A stretch of DNA of 64,000 nt from positions 55,698,122 to 55,762,121 of the forward strand of contig CM063108.1 in NCBI GenBank assembly GCA_031841125.1, in the 5' to 3' direction. Positions 6,815-16,444 of this stretch are shown piece by piece; position 1 is the stretch's first letter; every line of letters begins with the position of its first letter. The notes beneath the pieces were generated by a model. That model ran no database searches. It was given only the letters and a program-made list of their open reading frames with translations, and was not told the DNA's origin. Source of the DNA: Acanthococcus lagerstroemiae (taxonomy: Eukaryota; Arthropoda; Insecta; Hemiptera; Eriococcidae). The translations under genes were made by a program, and so were the position numbers.

Positions 6815-7591
6815 TTAATAAACTAATGTGGTTATGAAAGGTTTACTATTTTCAGCTTTCCATTTTTCAGAATCATTAAACATAGCTTCAACAATTTTTG
6901 AGACTTCTTTATCTCTACCTACACATAAAGAGTTCAAATTAGATTCTGTTGGAACAATATAATTTTCAATACAACATGCTCTACTCTTTTTTAAAGAACC
7001 TACTACGTTTGATACAAAAGTAGGACAGAACACAAGCATAGAATACCATAAATCTGACATTACACCTCGTGTTTTACTATAAACTGTTTTAAATTCTTTT
7101 CTAAACTTTAATAAATTCTTATCAAATTCTACCTGAAATACACCTCTAGCTGTAAGTTGGATTGGTTCTTTATGTAGTGGATGATTCTTTTCATCTAGAA
7201 ACACTAAGAGATACTTACGTGCTGAAATATAGTCTGTATCTCCTTTTACCCAATAACCAGCAAAAGAGTAATCATCTCGAGAAAGTCTGATAAGTTTAAA
7301 TTGTCGTCTAATGATTAAAATACGATTTTTATCGATAATCCTACCTTGAATTGATCCATCTCGAGTCTCAATTGTGTGCGGTTTTGTATTTACAAAATGT
7401 TCTACACAGCTGGCACCTGAACATGACTCGTTGCAACTTTTTCTCCACTCACAAGACATCAAATTTTCATTAGACATCCAGAAGCCTACAGGTTCTTGAT
7501 TAATCACTTTCACTGATGGTATCTTTTTAGATACACAATGTGTAGAGTCATCAAAATTAAAGTTATTGCTTTTACTTTCAATCATTTCCAT
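6815..7591 (-). CDS. Cys-rich protein of unknown function, 258 aa
   Basis: The only gene on the minus strand of the visible element. Residues about 46-64 hold five cysteines (SCEWRKSCNESCSGASC), suggesting a small metal-binding knuckle. The middle is beta-rich (GRIIDKNRILIIRRQFKLI) and a later stretch (SMLVFCPTFVSNVVG, about residues 182-197) may be a buried strand or short hydrophobic helix. No family recognised. It starts on a TATTATAAAATG motif like the + strand genes, so it probably belongs to the same regulon, and it is convergent with them across the hairpin at 6772. Its position next to the terminal repeats is where Polintons carry lineage-specific accessory genes. Confidence 0.65.
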   Translation of the reverse strand: MEMIESKSNNFNFDDSTHCVSKKIPSVKVINQEPVGFWMSNENLMSCEWRKSCNESCSGASCVEHFVNTKPHTIETRDGSIQGRIIDKNRILIIRRQFKLIRLSRDDYSFAGYWVKGDTDYISARKYLLVFLDEKNHPLHKEPIQLTARGVFQVEFDKNLLKFRKEFKTVYSKTRGVMSDLWYSMLVFCPTFVSNVVGSLKKSRACCIENYIVPTESNLNSLCVGRDKEVSKIVEAMFNDSEKWKAENSKPFITTLVY

Positions 7592-7605
7592 TTTATAATA
7601 TATAA
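7589..7605 (-). promoter_or_regulatory. TATTATAAAATG motif (minus strand)
   Basis: Reading the minus strand, an A-tract then ATATTATATATTATAAAATG leads into the Cys-rich gene. It is the mirror of the motif in front of the + strand genes. Confidence 0.45.
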
Positions 7606-7624
7606 TATTTTTTTTTTTTTTTTT

Positions 7625-7840
7625 AAACTAGGTTATCAATTTTCGATTTTTATTTTTTTTATTTTTTTAAAATTTTTTTTTTAAACTAGGTTATCAATTT
7701 TCGATTTTTATTTTTTTATTTTTTTTTTAAACTAGGTTATCAATTTTCGATTTTTATTTTTTTATTTTTTTTTAAATTTTTTTTTAAACTAGGTTATCAA
7801 TTTTCGATTTTTATTTTTTTATTATTTTTATTTTTTTATT
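7625..7840 (+). repeat. Four-copy T-rich tandem repeat
   Basis: Copies of AAACTAGGTTATCAATTTTC, continuing into GATTTTTATTTTTTT, start at about 7625, 7683, 7729 and 7786, separated by variable T-runs. Probably part of the Polinton subterminal or terminal repeat. Confidence 0.85.
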
Positions 7841-7909
7841 TTTATTATTTTTTTTTTTTAGTATTAAGATTTCAAACAAAAATTATTTGAAATCCAAGTT
7901 AGAAAAAAA

Positions 7910-7946
7910 AAAGTGGTCTGATAAAAAATGGAAACTCGACCACTTT
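7910..7946. repeat. Short inverted repeat
   Basis: AAAGTGGTC (7910-7918) and GACCACTTT (7938-7946) are perfect complements around a 19-nt loop, just inside the 107-bp repeats. Confidence 0.6.
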
Positions 7947-7948
7947 AT

Positions 7949-8440
7949 ATTACAATATCAATTCTTTTAACACCAACACAAAAATGTGAACTCGGTCTAG
8001 GATTACACAAAACTTACACACAAATGTGAACTTGGTTACAGAGAACAGAACTTACACACAAATGTGAACTCGATTCAGAGAGAACAATACTTACACAGAA
8101 ATATGAACTCGGTCTAGGATTATACAGAACTCAGTCAGAAAAATGTTTTCAACAATGAATGCTCAGAGAGGTGAACTCGATTCAGAGAGAACAATACTTA
8201 CACAGAAATATGAACTCGGTCTAGGATTATACAGAACTCACTCAGAAAAATGTTTTCAACAGTAAATGCTCAGAGAGGTGAGCTCGATTCAGAGAGAACA
8301 GAACTCACTCAGAAAAATGTTTTCAACAGTAAATTTACAGAAATGTGAATTTGGTTTAGAGAGAACAGAACTCACTCAGAAAAATGTCACTTCAACAGTA
8401 AATTACAGAAATGTGAACTCGGTCCAGAACCCAACCTTTC
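7949..8440 (+). repeat. 107-bp tandem repeats with nested short units
   Basis: GTGARCTCGATTCAGAGAGA recurs at 8064, 8171 and 8278, an exact 107-bp period, flanked by shorter decayed units built from ACACAAATGTGAACTCGGT and CACTCAGAAAAATG. Contains no credible gene. Likely the inner part of the Polinton terminal inverted repeat, which in this group often consists of minisatellite; not provable without the other end. Confidence 0.8.
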
Positions 8441-8575
8441 TATACTACTGAAATAAATTTACAGTTATTTTACTCGTAGAATAACGTAAAATAATTCATA
8501 GAATAATTAAGTTTTTACATCGTTCTATGTTTGGTGTAAAATAGTGAAATATTAAGTTTTTCGGCCAAGAATAAC

Positions 8576-8845
8576 TTGACGCTGTTAGGCGTAAGAGAAC
8601 CAAGCGACAATATCCTCTTTTTTTTCCCCTTTTTTTTTTGAGAACACGTGATTCGAAATTCGAGAGCCATGTAGAAAACTATATGACAGAGCGTTTACGG
8701 ATGAGCTTTTTTAACATGAGTACACATTTTTGAATCGGGGGCCCAATTTTGAAAAATTTTACATTTTACGCTCGTTCCAACGATACTAATAACTCATTTT
8801 GTCAACAGATGGTCGCTTGGTTCTGTTACGCTTAACAGCGTCCAA
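8576..8845. mobile_element. MITE family A (TTGACGCTGTTA ends), full copy
   Basis: Ends form an inverted repeat of about 33 bp: TTGACGCTGTTAGGCGTAAG at the left and CTTAACAGCGTCCAA at the right, both continuing into CCAAGCGAC / GTCGCTTGG. The 270-bp body includes GGGGGCCCAATTTTG. Related sequence occurs in reverse orientation at 32250-32406 and 40430-40638. No coding capacity. Confidence 0.75.
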
Positions 8846-9687
8846 CTGTTTAAAACTTTGAAAACAGCAAAAAAATAGGAAATAATTCTGTATGCTTTCA
8901 CTTTTGTCGTTTTATTTTCATTTTAACAGTATTGAATATCGAATAACAATTTGAGAATAGGAATTTTAAAAACGTAAAGACGAATACAAAGGAAACAAAT
9001 TGATCGTTTCAGAAATGACTGACACCGTGATGTCACAGCCAAACAACTTGGTCCGAAATTTAAGCTAGAATATATGGAAGAATACCGTTTCAATGCATTT
9101 GTTAAAATTAATAAAAATATTGGCTTTACATAACTTAGAAAATTGTGTATTCATCGGCGATATAACAAAAAAAAAAAAAAAAAAAAAAGGAAAAATATAA
9201 CAGAGAAAAAAAATCAGTCGTACCTACTAAGAAAAAAAATTAATGTTTTTTGGGTTTGCGATATAAAATACGAAAGATAAAATGACCAGGTGTGATAAAA
9301 GCTAAACTTAAAAATTACCTAAACTAAACAACGGGAACTTTATTTTCTAACTCAACAGCATTTTCCCTGAAAATCACGAGTTAAATAGAAATATCCTCAG
9401 AACATCATTTGTAGCATTTTGAATCTTCTTTAATATGACACCAATCGCGACCAAGTCCGATGACAACTATTTTTTGCGTGTATTCTTATATAGTTCTGAC
9501 CAACTTGAATGTAAACAAACAGCGGATACGAAACGATCAATTACTTATCAAGATTAAATTGCAGGTTACCGGCTACATCTCCTTGTCAGTTATCACTGTA
9601 ACCAGTCGTTATTCTACATTATAATACGCGATTTAGTTTTCCTACGTAATTCTACGTTTATTTTACATTTACATCATTATTCTACGT
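8846..9687. other. AT-rich non-coding stretch
   Basis: No gene seen. Holds an A-run at about 9170-9188 and several CTACGT-containing segments at its right end that resemble sequence at 8470-8490. Confidence 0.6.
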
Positions 9688-9875
9688 CAGGGGTTCCCAA
9701 CAAAAAATTTTCAAGGACCCCTGAAAAAATCCCTATAATTTCAAGGACCCCTTATGTATATAATGCATTTAAATATACCTCAAATTTGCTAAAACTGTCA
9801 AATTCCTAACGAACAAAACATTTTCGAATCAGCTCGCGGACCGGGGGTCCGCGGACCACCTGTTGGGAACCACTG
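9688..9875. mobile_element. hAT-type MITE
   Basis: Begins CAGGGGTTCCCAAC and ends GTTGGGAACCACTG, imperfect terminal inverted repeats, 188 bp. An exact 8-bp duplication TTCTACGT flanks it (9680-9687 and 9876-9883). The 8-bp duplication and CAGNG termini are typical of hAT elements. The centre has AAGGACCCC repeats and no ORF. Confidence 0.9.
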
Positions 9876-10007
9876 TTCTACGTTATTTTATACGTAACGT
9901 CAAAAAACTTTTTTTACGTGTAGAGGAACAACCCTGCTTTAAATTTAAATACGGCAGTTTGATGAATCTGTTAGGACCTGTTTGTTGCTTCCATCAAATG
10001 CCATTGA

Positions 10008-10385
10008 CAAGGTGTCTACAGGTTTGGAAAATTTGGAAAGTTTGGAAAAAGTCAGGAATTTGAAAAATAGGTCAGGAAGTTTGTAAATAGTCAGGAAATT
10101 CAACAATATTTTTAGGAAGTTTGGAAAAAAAACAAAGAATGAACTCACGGAAAATTTTTTTGTCGTTTAATTTTACTTCAGCACTCTATATTTATGTATA
10201 TCTGTGAACATCTTCCTAATGCTTTCACCCAAAAATCAACTTCAAATTTCAGTTCATTTTAACCATAGCGTCTAGTAGTATACACATAAATATATACTGT
10301 CTATACTGTAAAGGTTTAAAGAGGAGAAAAAAAAAGTTTGGAAAAAGTCAGGAATTTATATTTTTCCATTCTTGTAGACACCTTG
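10008..10385. mobile_element. CAGGG-ended non-autonomous element (CAAGGTGTCTACA variant)
   Basis: Left end CAAGGTGTCTACAGG and right end TGTAGACACCTTG are complementary; flanks carry an exact 5-bp duplication ATTGA (10003-10007, 10386-10390). Inside are runs of TTTGGAAAAAGTCAGGAATT pointing outward from both ends. No ORF. Confidence 0.8.
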
Positions 10386-11184
10386 ATTGATGATTCATAA
10401 TATCAAAATTTGGACATAGCCGTTTTTGGAAGATTACTCTTCGTGTGAAATAATGAGTTCTGATTCTTGATTTTTCGTTTCGTCAGGTCCTGGACTTCAA
10501 TAACTGTTTTTGAGATTGAAGCTGGCGGTAGTAAAATTTGCAGTTTGACAAAAGGTCATGAAATTACAACGTGTAATGTGACCTGACCCTCTTAGAAAAT
10601 GAACTGAACAGATCAAATTCGAATTTCAGGTTCATTTTCTATATCAATATGTAATTATAATACCTTTGCAAAAAAATCCTTGAGAACATTTTCAAAAAAT
10701 AATATTATCAAGTCTTTTCCGCGAATATTCTAGGAATATTCTCAGAAATTAATACATTCCAGTATTTGCCAGTACAGTGCACTACCTTCGTGCTACTGCT
10801 GGTTCAGTCCCAATCAGAGGGATGATTAGTCACTCGGTCGTGGAAGGGAGGAGGTCTATTTTACCCTCGCATTGTCAGCCACTGGCGTAGGATTTCGTTA
10901 GCTGAAACCTCAAGCATGTGCCAGCATTGTACACAATTGGAATATAAATTAAATTTGCTAATGTTGGCACAATTGCGTCTTATCAGGGGTATGAATGAGT
11001 GATAATGGAGATTATCTTCAACTATCATTAAGTCGATTAGAATTTCACTCTCAAAGAAAATTTATCCTAAACTTTAACTAGATCATCGCTGAAAAAAATT
11101 GAATTATAATCAGTTCCACTGGCAGAGTAATTTCTACGCGTTTGTTCCCCTCTTGAAGATAGCAGTGTTTCTATTCGAAAATAT
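10386..11184. other. Non-coding; decayed repeat shared with 11.58 kb
   Basis: A segment at about 10770-10900 (CTACTGCTGGTTCAGTCCCA, then TGTCAGCCACTGGCGTAGGA) resembles 11575-11700, so both are copies of one unidentified repeat. Nothing else recognised. Confidence 0.45.
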
Positions 11185-11272
11185 ACACGATCACCTTTTC
11201 ATTTTCCCCCGCTAACACCCGCACAGGTGATTTTGCAGCGCACTCTAGTGCAGGTTTATATCCCAATATCTT
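11185..11272 (+). repeat. Dispersed repeat, copy 1
   Basis: About 88 bp containing CATTTTCCCCCGCTAACACC and CAGGTGATTTTGCAGCGCA; nearly identical to 37007-37094. Confidence 0.8.
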
Positions 11273-11275
11273 GCT

Positions 11276-11571
11276 CCAAATAAGTTTGCGAATTTGACTA
11301 CGTTGTGGCAGTTCCTTATTGTGGCGGGTAATAAAAAGGGGACTATTCACACTAAAGCCGTTCAAAGCGCAACGCGCACGTTATCATTTTACTTCCTATG
11401 AGTTCGACGTTTGGCGATCGTTCTCATTGGACCACCCTATTTCACTTTCACCGATTTTACTTTCTTAAGAATAACAAAATAGCTGTTATCACCCTTATCA
11501 CGGAATGTCTGCGCACCGCGCCGTTTGTTCAGTGTGTGAACGCACCGACGAAATTCGCAAACTTATTTGGA
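11276..11571. repeat. Inverted repeat around a ~250-bp loop
   Basis: CCAAATAAGTTTGCGAATTT (from about 11277) is exactly complementary to AAATTCGCAAACTTATTTGG (ending about 11569). The pair may be terminal repeats of an old element; inner arms match only weakly. Confidence 0.6.
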
Positions 11572-11699
11572 ACAGACTGTACCGTCGTAGGTTGTACTAC
11601 CGCTAGTTCAGTCCCAGTCAGCGGGGTTAAGAGTTACTTATCGCTGTAATGAGGGGGTTCCTTCTGTTGTTTTATTGTCACCATTGGTCGTAGGATTTA

Positions 11700-12700
11700 G
11701 TGAGCTTATTTCGTGCAGCCGGTGCGAAGATGTATCCGTAGTCCCGGGTGATCGCGAATCGAAAGATCAAAACTTGAAAATGGCGGTGTTGTCGCTCTTC
11801 GTGGCACTGGACGGCGAGCACGATGTACTTACGTGGTCAGGCACTGTCTGTCGTATGTTTTCGGGACAGCCAGTAGCGAATAGTGACCGGGCTGACCACA
11901 GCGTCATGAAGCAGTAGTGAGTGCAGAGTACATAAAGAGAAAGAGTGAGAGAGAGAGAGAGAGAGACCAGCAGCGCAGCAGTGCGTATACTTCCACATTC
12001 ACTCTGCTTCCTTTCGATCGTTGCTGTCGACTTGTGGCCCTCTTATGATAGCCGCATTTTACGTCCGTCCGACCGACAGGCCGACCAACCGACCAGGCTC
12101 CGCCGATAACAATAGGTTTCGACCCGTACTACAATGTGTAATATTATTAGTTTACGCACGAACGCTGCCCCCGCTCGCCACCACCCCTTCTTCATTTAAC
12201 ACAGTTCACGATGTATATACGTATAGATGGATGTATAATATCGTCCCGATGCGGTGTCCCGCGTATATACACTTTACTATAATTTATATTATGTATAGCT
12301 TTATTAATAGCCAGTACTCCGGAGTTCGTGGAGTATTGACAGCAACAACAGCGTAGAGCACTCGTGGACTCGTGCCCTCCCGTCCGTAGATTACACTTAT
12401 TTTTCACTCTCTCTGTTTCTGTGTGTTGTAACTTGTCGGATGCTACGACATCCCTCTCTACCCTTACCTCGCCCCTTGTTCGCTTTCCCGAATAATCAAC
12501 ATAGCATTGAAATTTTTTCATTCACGAACGACCTTGAACGTGTTGCCTCTCGGCCGTGTTGGTAATTTTTCGATAGCCGGCGTCCTCTTTAGAATTTTTC
12601 AAATTATAACGAATCGACGGCAGGCGTCGGATCACGAAAACGACCGAAGTGTACATGCTTGTAAATTAATGAAATCGCGTGTGTAGTAATGGCTGCGGAG
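11700..12700 (+). promoter_or_regulatory. CpG-richer candidate promoter / 5' exon region
   Basis: More GC and CpG than flanking DNA, no repeat-family matches within the window, a (GA)n tract at about 11946-11966, and unique-looking sequence. It lies on the + side of the six exons of the host gene starting at 17992 and could be its promoter and non-coding first exon. No splice donor or start codon could be tied to that gene, so this is inference. Confidence 0.3.
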
Positions 12701-13840
12701 AAGATTTTCAGGGTGGGGAGCTAGTCACTTTACTCGCTTTCTCGGAAAAAAATCTTCGTTTGGTTCTTTTTCAGACAAGACCGCCGTTAAGTCACTTTTT
12801 CAGAAACGAGACAAGTAACCAGGTTCTTTGTATAAGAGGTAAACGAACTTTTGAACAAACCTTATGGCTCTACTACAGCCGAATAGATTATGAGCTTGCG
12901 AAATCTTTAAGACAAGGCAAATTTTGACCACATTTTAACCCTGTGCACCTCCCCTAATGGTCGGATCGACCGAATCTCAAAACCTCTGTCGTCATTGCAA
13001 CACGACACACGATATGATGGAATTTCTTCTTCTTAACTGCAATACAACTCCCGCAATTGTTGGACAACGCCGGGCTAAAACAAATGAATAAATAAATAAA
13101 CGAATATCGCCAGTGTCCTATAACGCAAAGTTCATTTGCCTAAAAGGTCGTTTTATTCTGTCATGTTTGAGTCACTTTTCCCAAATCCTTTTCATGCAAT
13201 GTGTAGCTTTAGCAAGAGATGCAAGTTTTTTTTTAATTGAAATTATCTTCGACGAATGCGAGAGCTGCGCTTGAGTGAGGCAGGTGAAATTTTGATATGT
13301 TTCCAAAAATTAAACGAGAGTCAAGTTCGTAGATCGGCCTAATCAAACTACTCTTAAAGAATGTGAAGTCGAAATGTAAGTTCCATTGCGAAATAGCGTC
13401 GTCCGAAGCTATAGTCTGTAATGGACCTAGTCAGCCAAAATCTTTAGTATGAATTTTCACAACCCTAGTATGTGGTTCGAGTTCGATGGTCAGCTCAATC
13501 AGCGTGTTGGTTTTGAGTCGGGAGCCAAGGGTACTCAAAGTCTGTAAAGTCGATTTTCTTTAAAATAATTGTACGAGTATGTTTCTCGCGACCCAGGTTC
13601 AGCGATTGATGAGATTTTTCATGTTTATGGGGTCGTGAGGCCCACTCAGTATTTGTTCAGTGAAATATCCCAGATTCACCCAGTTTGGCATGCCTTCGTT
13701 TGCCTCGGGACTCGCGAGCGAAGCCAGAGAGTTCTAATAATCTAATAATTTAGAAAATACAAGGTGGTGCGGTTAACGCTTCCGATGAGAAAAAAATCTT
13801 GAATTCCTCCTTCTCCTCCCCCGAGTTTGAAATAATAGTG
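12701..13840. other. No gene recognised
   Basis: Mixed-composition sequence without clear repeats, splice-flanked exons or protein similarity that I can see. Confidence 0.5.
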
Positions 13841-14101
13841 GATGTTCTTAAAAGGCTACGGTCAAGTTTTGAAAACTGTTGATCACCCAGTTAGCGGTGG
13901 AGGGGTTTCAAAGTAGAGGCAAATAATCGTAGATGGTATCGAAAGGCTACGATCAAATTTTAAAAACTATTGATCGCCCAGTTAGCGGGGGAGAGGATTC
14001 AAAGTTTAGGCAAATAGTAGTGGATGGTCTCAGAAGGCCGCAGTCACTTTTTAAAAACTATTGATGATTCAGTTGGCACGGAAGGGGTTTCAGATTTGAG
14101 G
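13841..14101 (+). repeat. Three-copy 91-bp tandem repeat
   Basis: Copies start at 13841, 13932 and 14023 (period exactly 91), each with AAGGCTACGGTCAA-like, AAACTATTGATCGCCCAGTT-like and GGTTTCAAAG-like blocks. Copy 3 is the most diverged. No coding. Confidence 0.85.
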
Positions 14102-14846
14102 CTTCAAGACCTCAATCCAATTTTCTTCCCGCCGGGAAGAGCTGCAGTGACGCGGATGTTGGAATTTCTCGAGATTTTGGAATTTGAACTTGCCTGTTGG
14201 TAGAGCAAATAAAACCACGTATGAAACATTAGGACTTTATTGGGTAACTGATTCCCAGTATCCGATTACATTTTGGATCCCACTCAAATTTTGGTTCCCA
14301 ATTTCTCTTTTGAAATGGGCAAAAAACACTTCTCGGAGAAATTAGTGAAATATCCCCTTAAATTTAAATTAATTTCATACTCACGAGAAAAATTTATTTT
14401 ATTTACGAAAAATGGATTTGAATATTCTGACTAGCGACCCTAGGGAGAGAGGATTCCGCCGTGTCCGAATTTTTGGTGGGACCCTGTTATTTCATTGTTA
14501 TTTTTTGGACCCCGAACCAATTCATTTAACCTTAATTTATTAACTTTTTACTTTTAACTGTTTTTGTACAGGCTCACCCTACCTTCGTCCCTATTTCCTC
14601 TCGTAACCCTACAGACAGTAATTTTTCGGATAAATAAACCAGAATATTCTCTTCAAATTTCAAGTCAGCTTTTTCCGGGATCCCGGAGTCCAGAGCCCAA
14701 AATGATCTAACATTGATCATGAACCTGCAAAATTGGACGAACTGTCCCAATTACGGATTTCCACTATTCCCAGGTTTTCAGTTTAGCCCATTCTATGTAA
14801 AAATTCGAATTTGAAATGAAAATTTCAATTTTTAACGTTGATATAA
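14102..14846. other. No gene recognised
   Basis: AT-rich, no repeat copy within the window identified. Confidence 0.45.
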
Positions 14847-15123
14847 GTCGCAGTGTGGCCGAGTGGTTAACCTGCCCCCTTAGCAACCTTGCGTCTCGGA
14901 TTCGAGTCCTACCAACACCGGAAAGCTAATGATATTCGAGCAGAGTTGCCACTTTCTGGAAAACCGGGAAAAGTCAGGGAATTTGGTCAGTCAGGGAAAA
15001 GTCAGGGAATTTTCATTTAAGCCAGGGAAATTTTCTGAAAATAACAAACGAGTTCGTATTTTATCAGAGTAAACTTTTTTTATCTGTTGGAATGGACTCA
15101 ACTTTCTTTGAGTATTTCTAATA

Positions 15124-16444
15124 CAGAGTGTCCAGAAAGTAACGCAACCCAAACTTACGCGGGCGGCTACGCCAACAAAAAAACAGATAGGGAAATCGGC
15201 GCGCGATTAGTGGCTGCACTGATGCGTCCTCGTTCCAACGTTAACAATAAGCGCGTTGCCGCGGCGCAGTCTCCGCTTCGCACTACTGCTGTTTAGTTAC
15301 GTGTTCAAGATGCCGTTTTCCCAAGAACATCGGGCGTTTATTATCGAGCATTATTTTATCACCCATTCCTACGCGACTGTGCAAGACCGGTTCGGAAATG
15401 CGTTTCCGGATGTCGCTGTGCCGCAGAAATCAACAATTAAAAGGATTATCGATCGTTTTCGTACGTATCACACAGTTGAGAACCTTCCGAAGGCAGGAAG
15501 ACCATCGGTCCATACCACGAAAAATATCGAAAAAGTTATTACAGAATTTGAAGAGAATCCACACACATCTATCCGCCGAGCTGCTGCAGCATCTGGCTTA
15601 TCCAAGACATCAACCCATAATATCGTGCGTAAGTACGGATTAAAACCCTACCGGTTCTCGACATTGCAAGAACTGAAACCGACGGATCGGCCGAAACGGC
15701 TCGCGTTCTGTGCGTGGTTCGAGCGATTCATTCACAAACGCCACGATATTCTCGATAACACGTTCTTCACGGATGAGGCGTGGTTTCATCTGAGCGGCTA
15801 CGTAAATGCACAGAATTTTCGTACGTGGTCTAGCACGAATCCGCATGCGTTTCAGGAGACGAGTCTTCATCCTCTTAAAATTGGTGTTTGGTGCGCTATC
15901 TCTCGGAAACGAGTCGTGGGGCCAATTTTTTTTTCAGACACTGTTACTGGCGAGAAATACCGAGAAATAGTCCAAGATTTTATCGCCTTGTTGGAGCTAT
16001 CCGAGCGTCGGTGCTGGTTTCAGCAGGACGGCGCTCCTGCACACACGGCAGGGAAAACTCTCGAATTCCTGCAGGAGTTTTTTGACAACCGCGTTATCTC
16101 GCGTGGGACATGGCCGCCACGAAGCCCCGATTTAACGCCTCCGGACTTCTTTTTATGGGCCTATCTCAAAAATCATGTGTATGAAAATAATCCGAAGACT
16201 TTGACAGAGCTGCAGGCCAACATTACTGCGCAAATAGCCCGTATTGACGTCAAAATGCTGAAAAACGTCTTTCAGAACTTGATAAAACGCGTCCAGATGT
16301 GTAAGGCTGCGGGAGGCGGGCACTTTCAACATTTAATTTAAGAGTTGTGTACTATTCTACCATGTAAATATCATATAAATATAATCTCTTTGTCGCTAGC
16401 GTGTTTTATATTTTAGTGGGTTGCATTACTTTCTGGACACTCTG
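15124..16444 (+). mobile_element. Full-length mariner-like transposon
   Basis: 1,321 bp with 27-bp terminal inverted repeats beginning CAGAGTGTCCAGAAAGTAA (left 15124-15150; right 16418-16444; one mismatch) and TA target duplications at 15122-15123 and 16445-16446. It carries one uninterrupted transposase gene and sits inside the CAGGG-ended element, so it is the youngest layer of the nest. Confidence 0.93.
15310..16341 (+). CDS. Mariner/Tc1-superfamily transposase, intact
   Basis: A 343-residue transposase from ATG 15310; an open frame extends further upstream but without ATG. N-terminal residues 3-65 are the DUF4817-type helix-turn-helix (FSQEHRAFIIEHYF ... LPKAGRPS), then a second HTH (about 75-115, AAAASGLSKTSTHNIVRKYG). 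Catalytic acids: Asp155 in FFTDEAWFH, Asp240 in FQQDGAPAHT, Asp279 in SPDLTPPDFF. By hand count 38 residues lie between the second and third Asp, not the 34 of classical mariners, so it belongs to a divergent DDxD group. It cuts and pastes its element at TA sites in the nucleus. No stop or frameshift, so it could be active. Confidence 0.92.
   Translation: MPFSQEHRAFIIEHYFITHSYATVQDRFGNAFPDVAVPQKSTIKRIIDRFRTYHTVENLPKAGRPSVHTTKNIEKVITEFEENPHTSIRRAAAASGLSKTSTHNIVRKYGLKPYRFSTLQELKPTDRPKRLAFCAWFERFIHKRHDILDNTFFTDEAWFHLSGYVNAQNFRTWSSTNPHAFQETSLHPLKIGVWCAISRKRVVGPIFFSDTVTGEKYREIVQDFIALLELSERRCWFQQDGAPAHTAGKTLEFLQEFFDNRVISRGTWPPRSPDLTPPDFFLWAYLKNHVYENNPKTLTELQANITAQIARIDVKMLKNVFQNLIKRVQMCKAAGGGHFQHLI

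Larger units (their letters stand above)
1..8450 (+). mobile_element. Polinton/Maverick, right portion
   Basis: Seen: consecutive genes for packaging ATPase, rve integrase, adenain-like cysteine protease, penton-type and double jelly-roll capsid proteins, a combination diagnostic of Polintons/Mavericks and related adintovirus-like elements. All frames but the protease start are open, so the copy is young or recently active. The B-family DNA polymerase and left terminus must lie before position 1. The right boundary is not exact: tandem repeats run to about 8440 and, by analogy with other Polintons, probably belong to the terminal inverted repeat, but its left mate is not in the window. Base composition is markedly more AT-rich than the host exons. 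Confidence 0.9.

Noticed and set aside
7625..8440. A CRISPR-like array
   Set aside because: Repeats are direct head-to-tail minisatellites without unique spacers, in a eukaryotic context.
11772..11917. ATGGCGGTGTTG... as a first coding exon of the host gene
   Set aside because: It ends in a stop without a convincing donor in a matching phase.
14847..14925. A genuine tRNA gene (Leu/Ser-like)
   Set aside because: A and B boxes are present but the sequence continues into a SINE body shared with 26013-26463, and the acceptor stem does not pair well.
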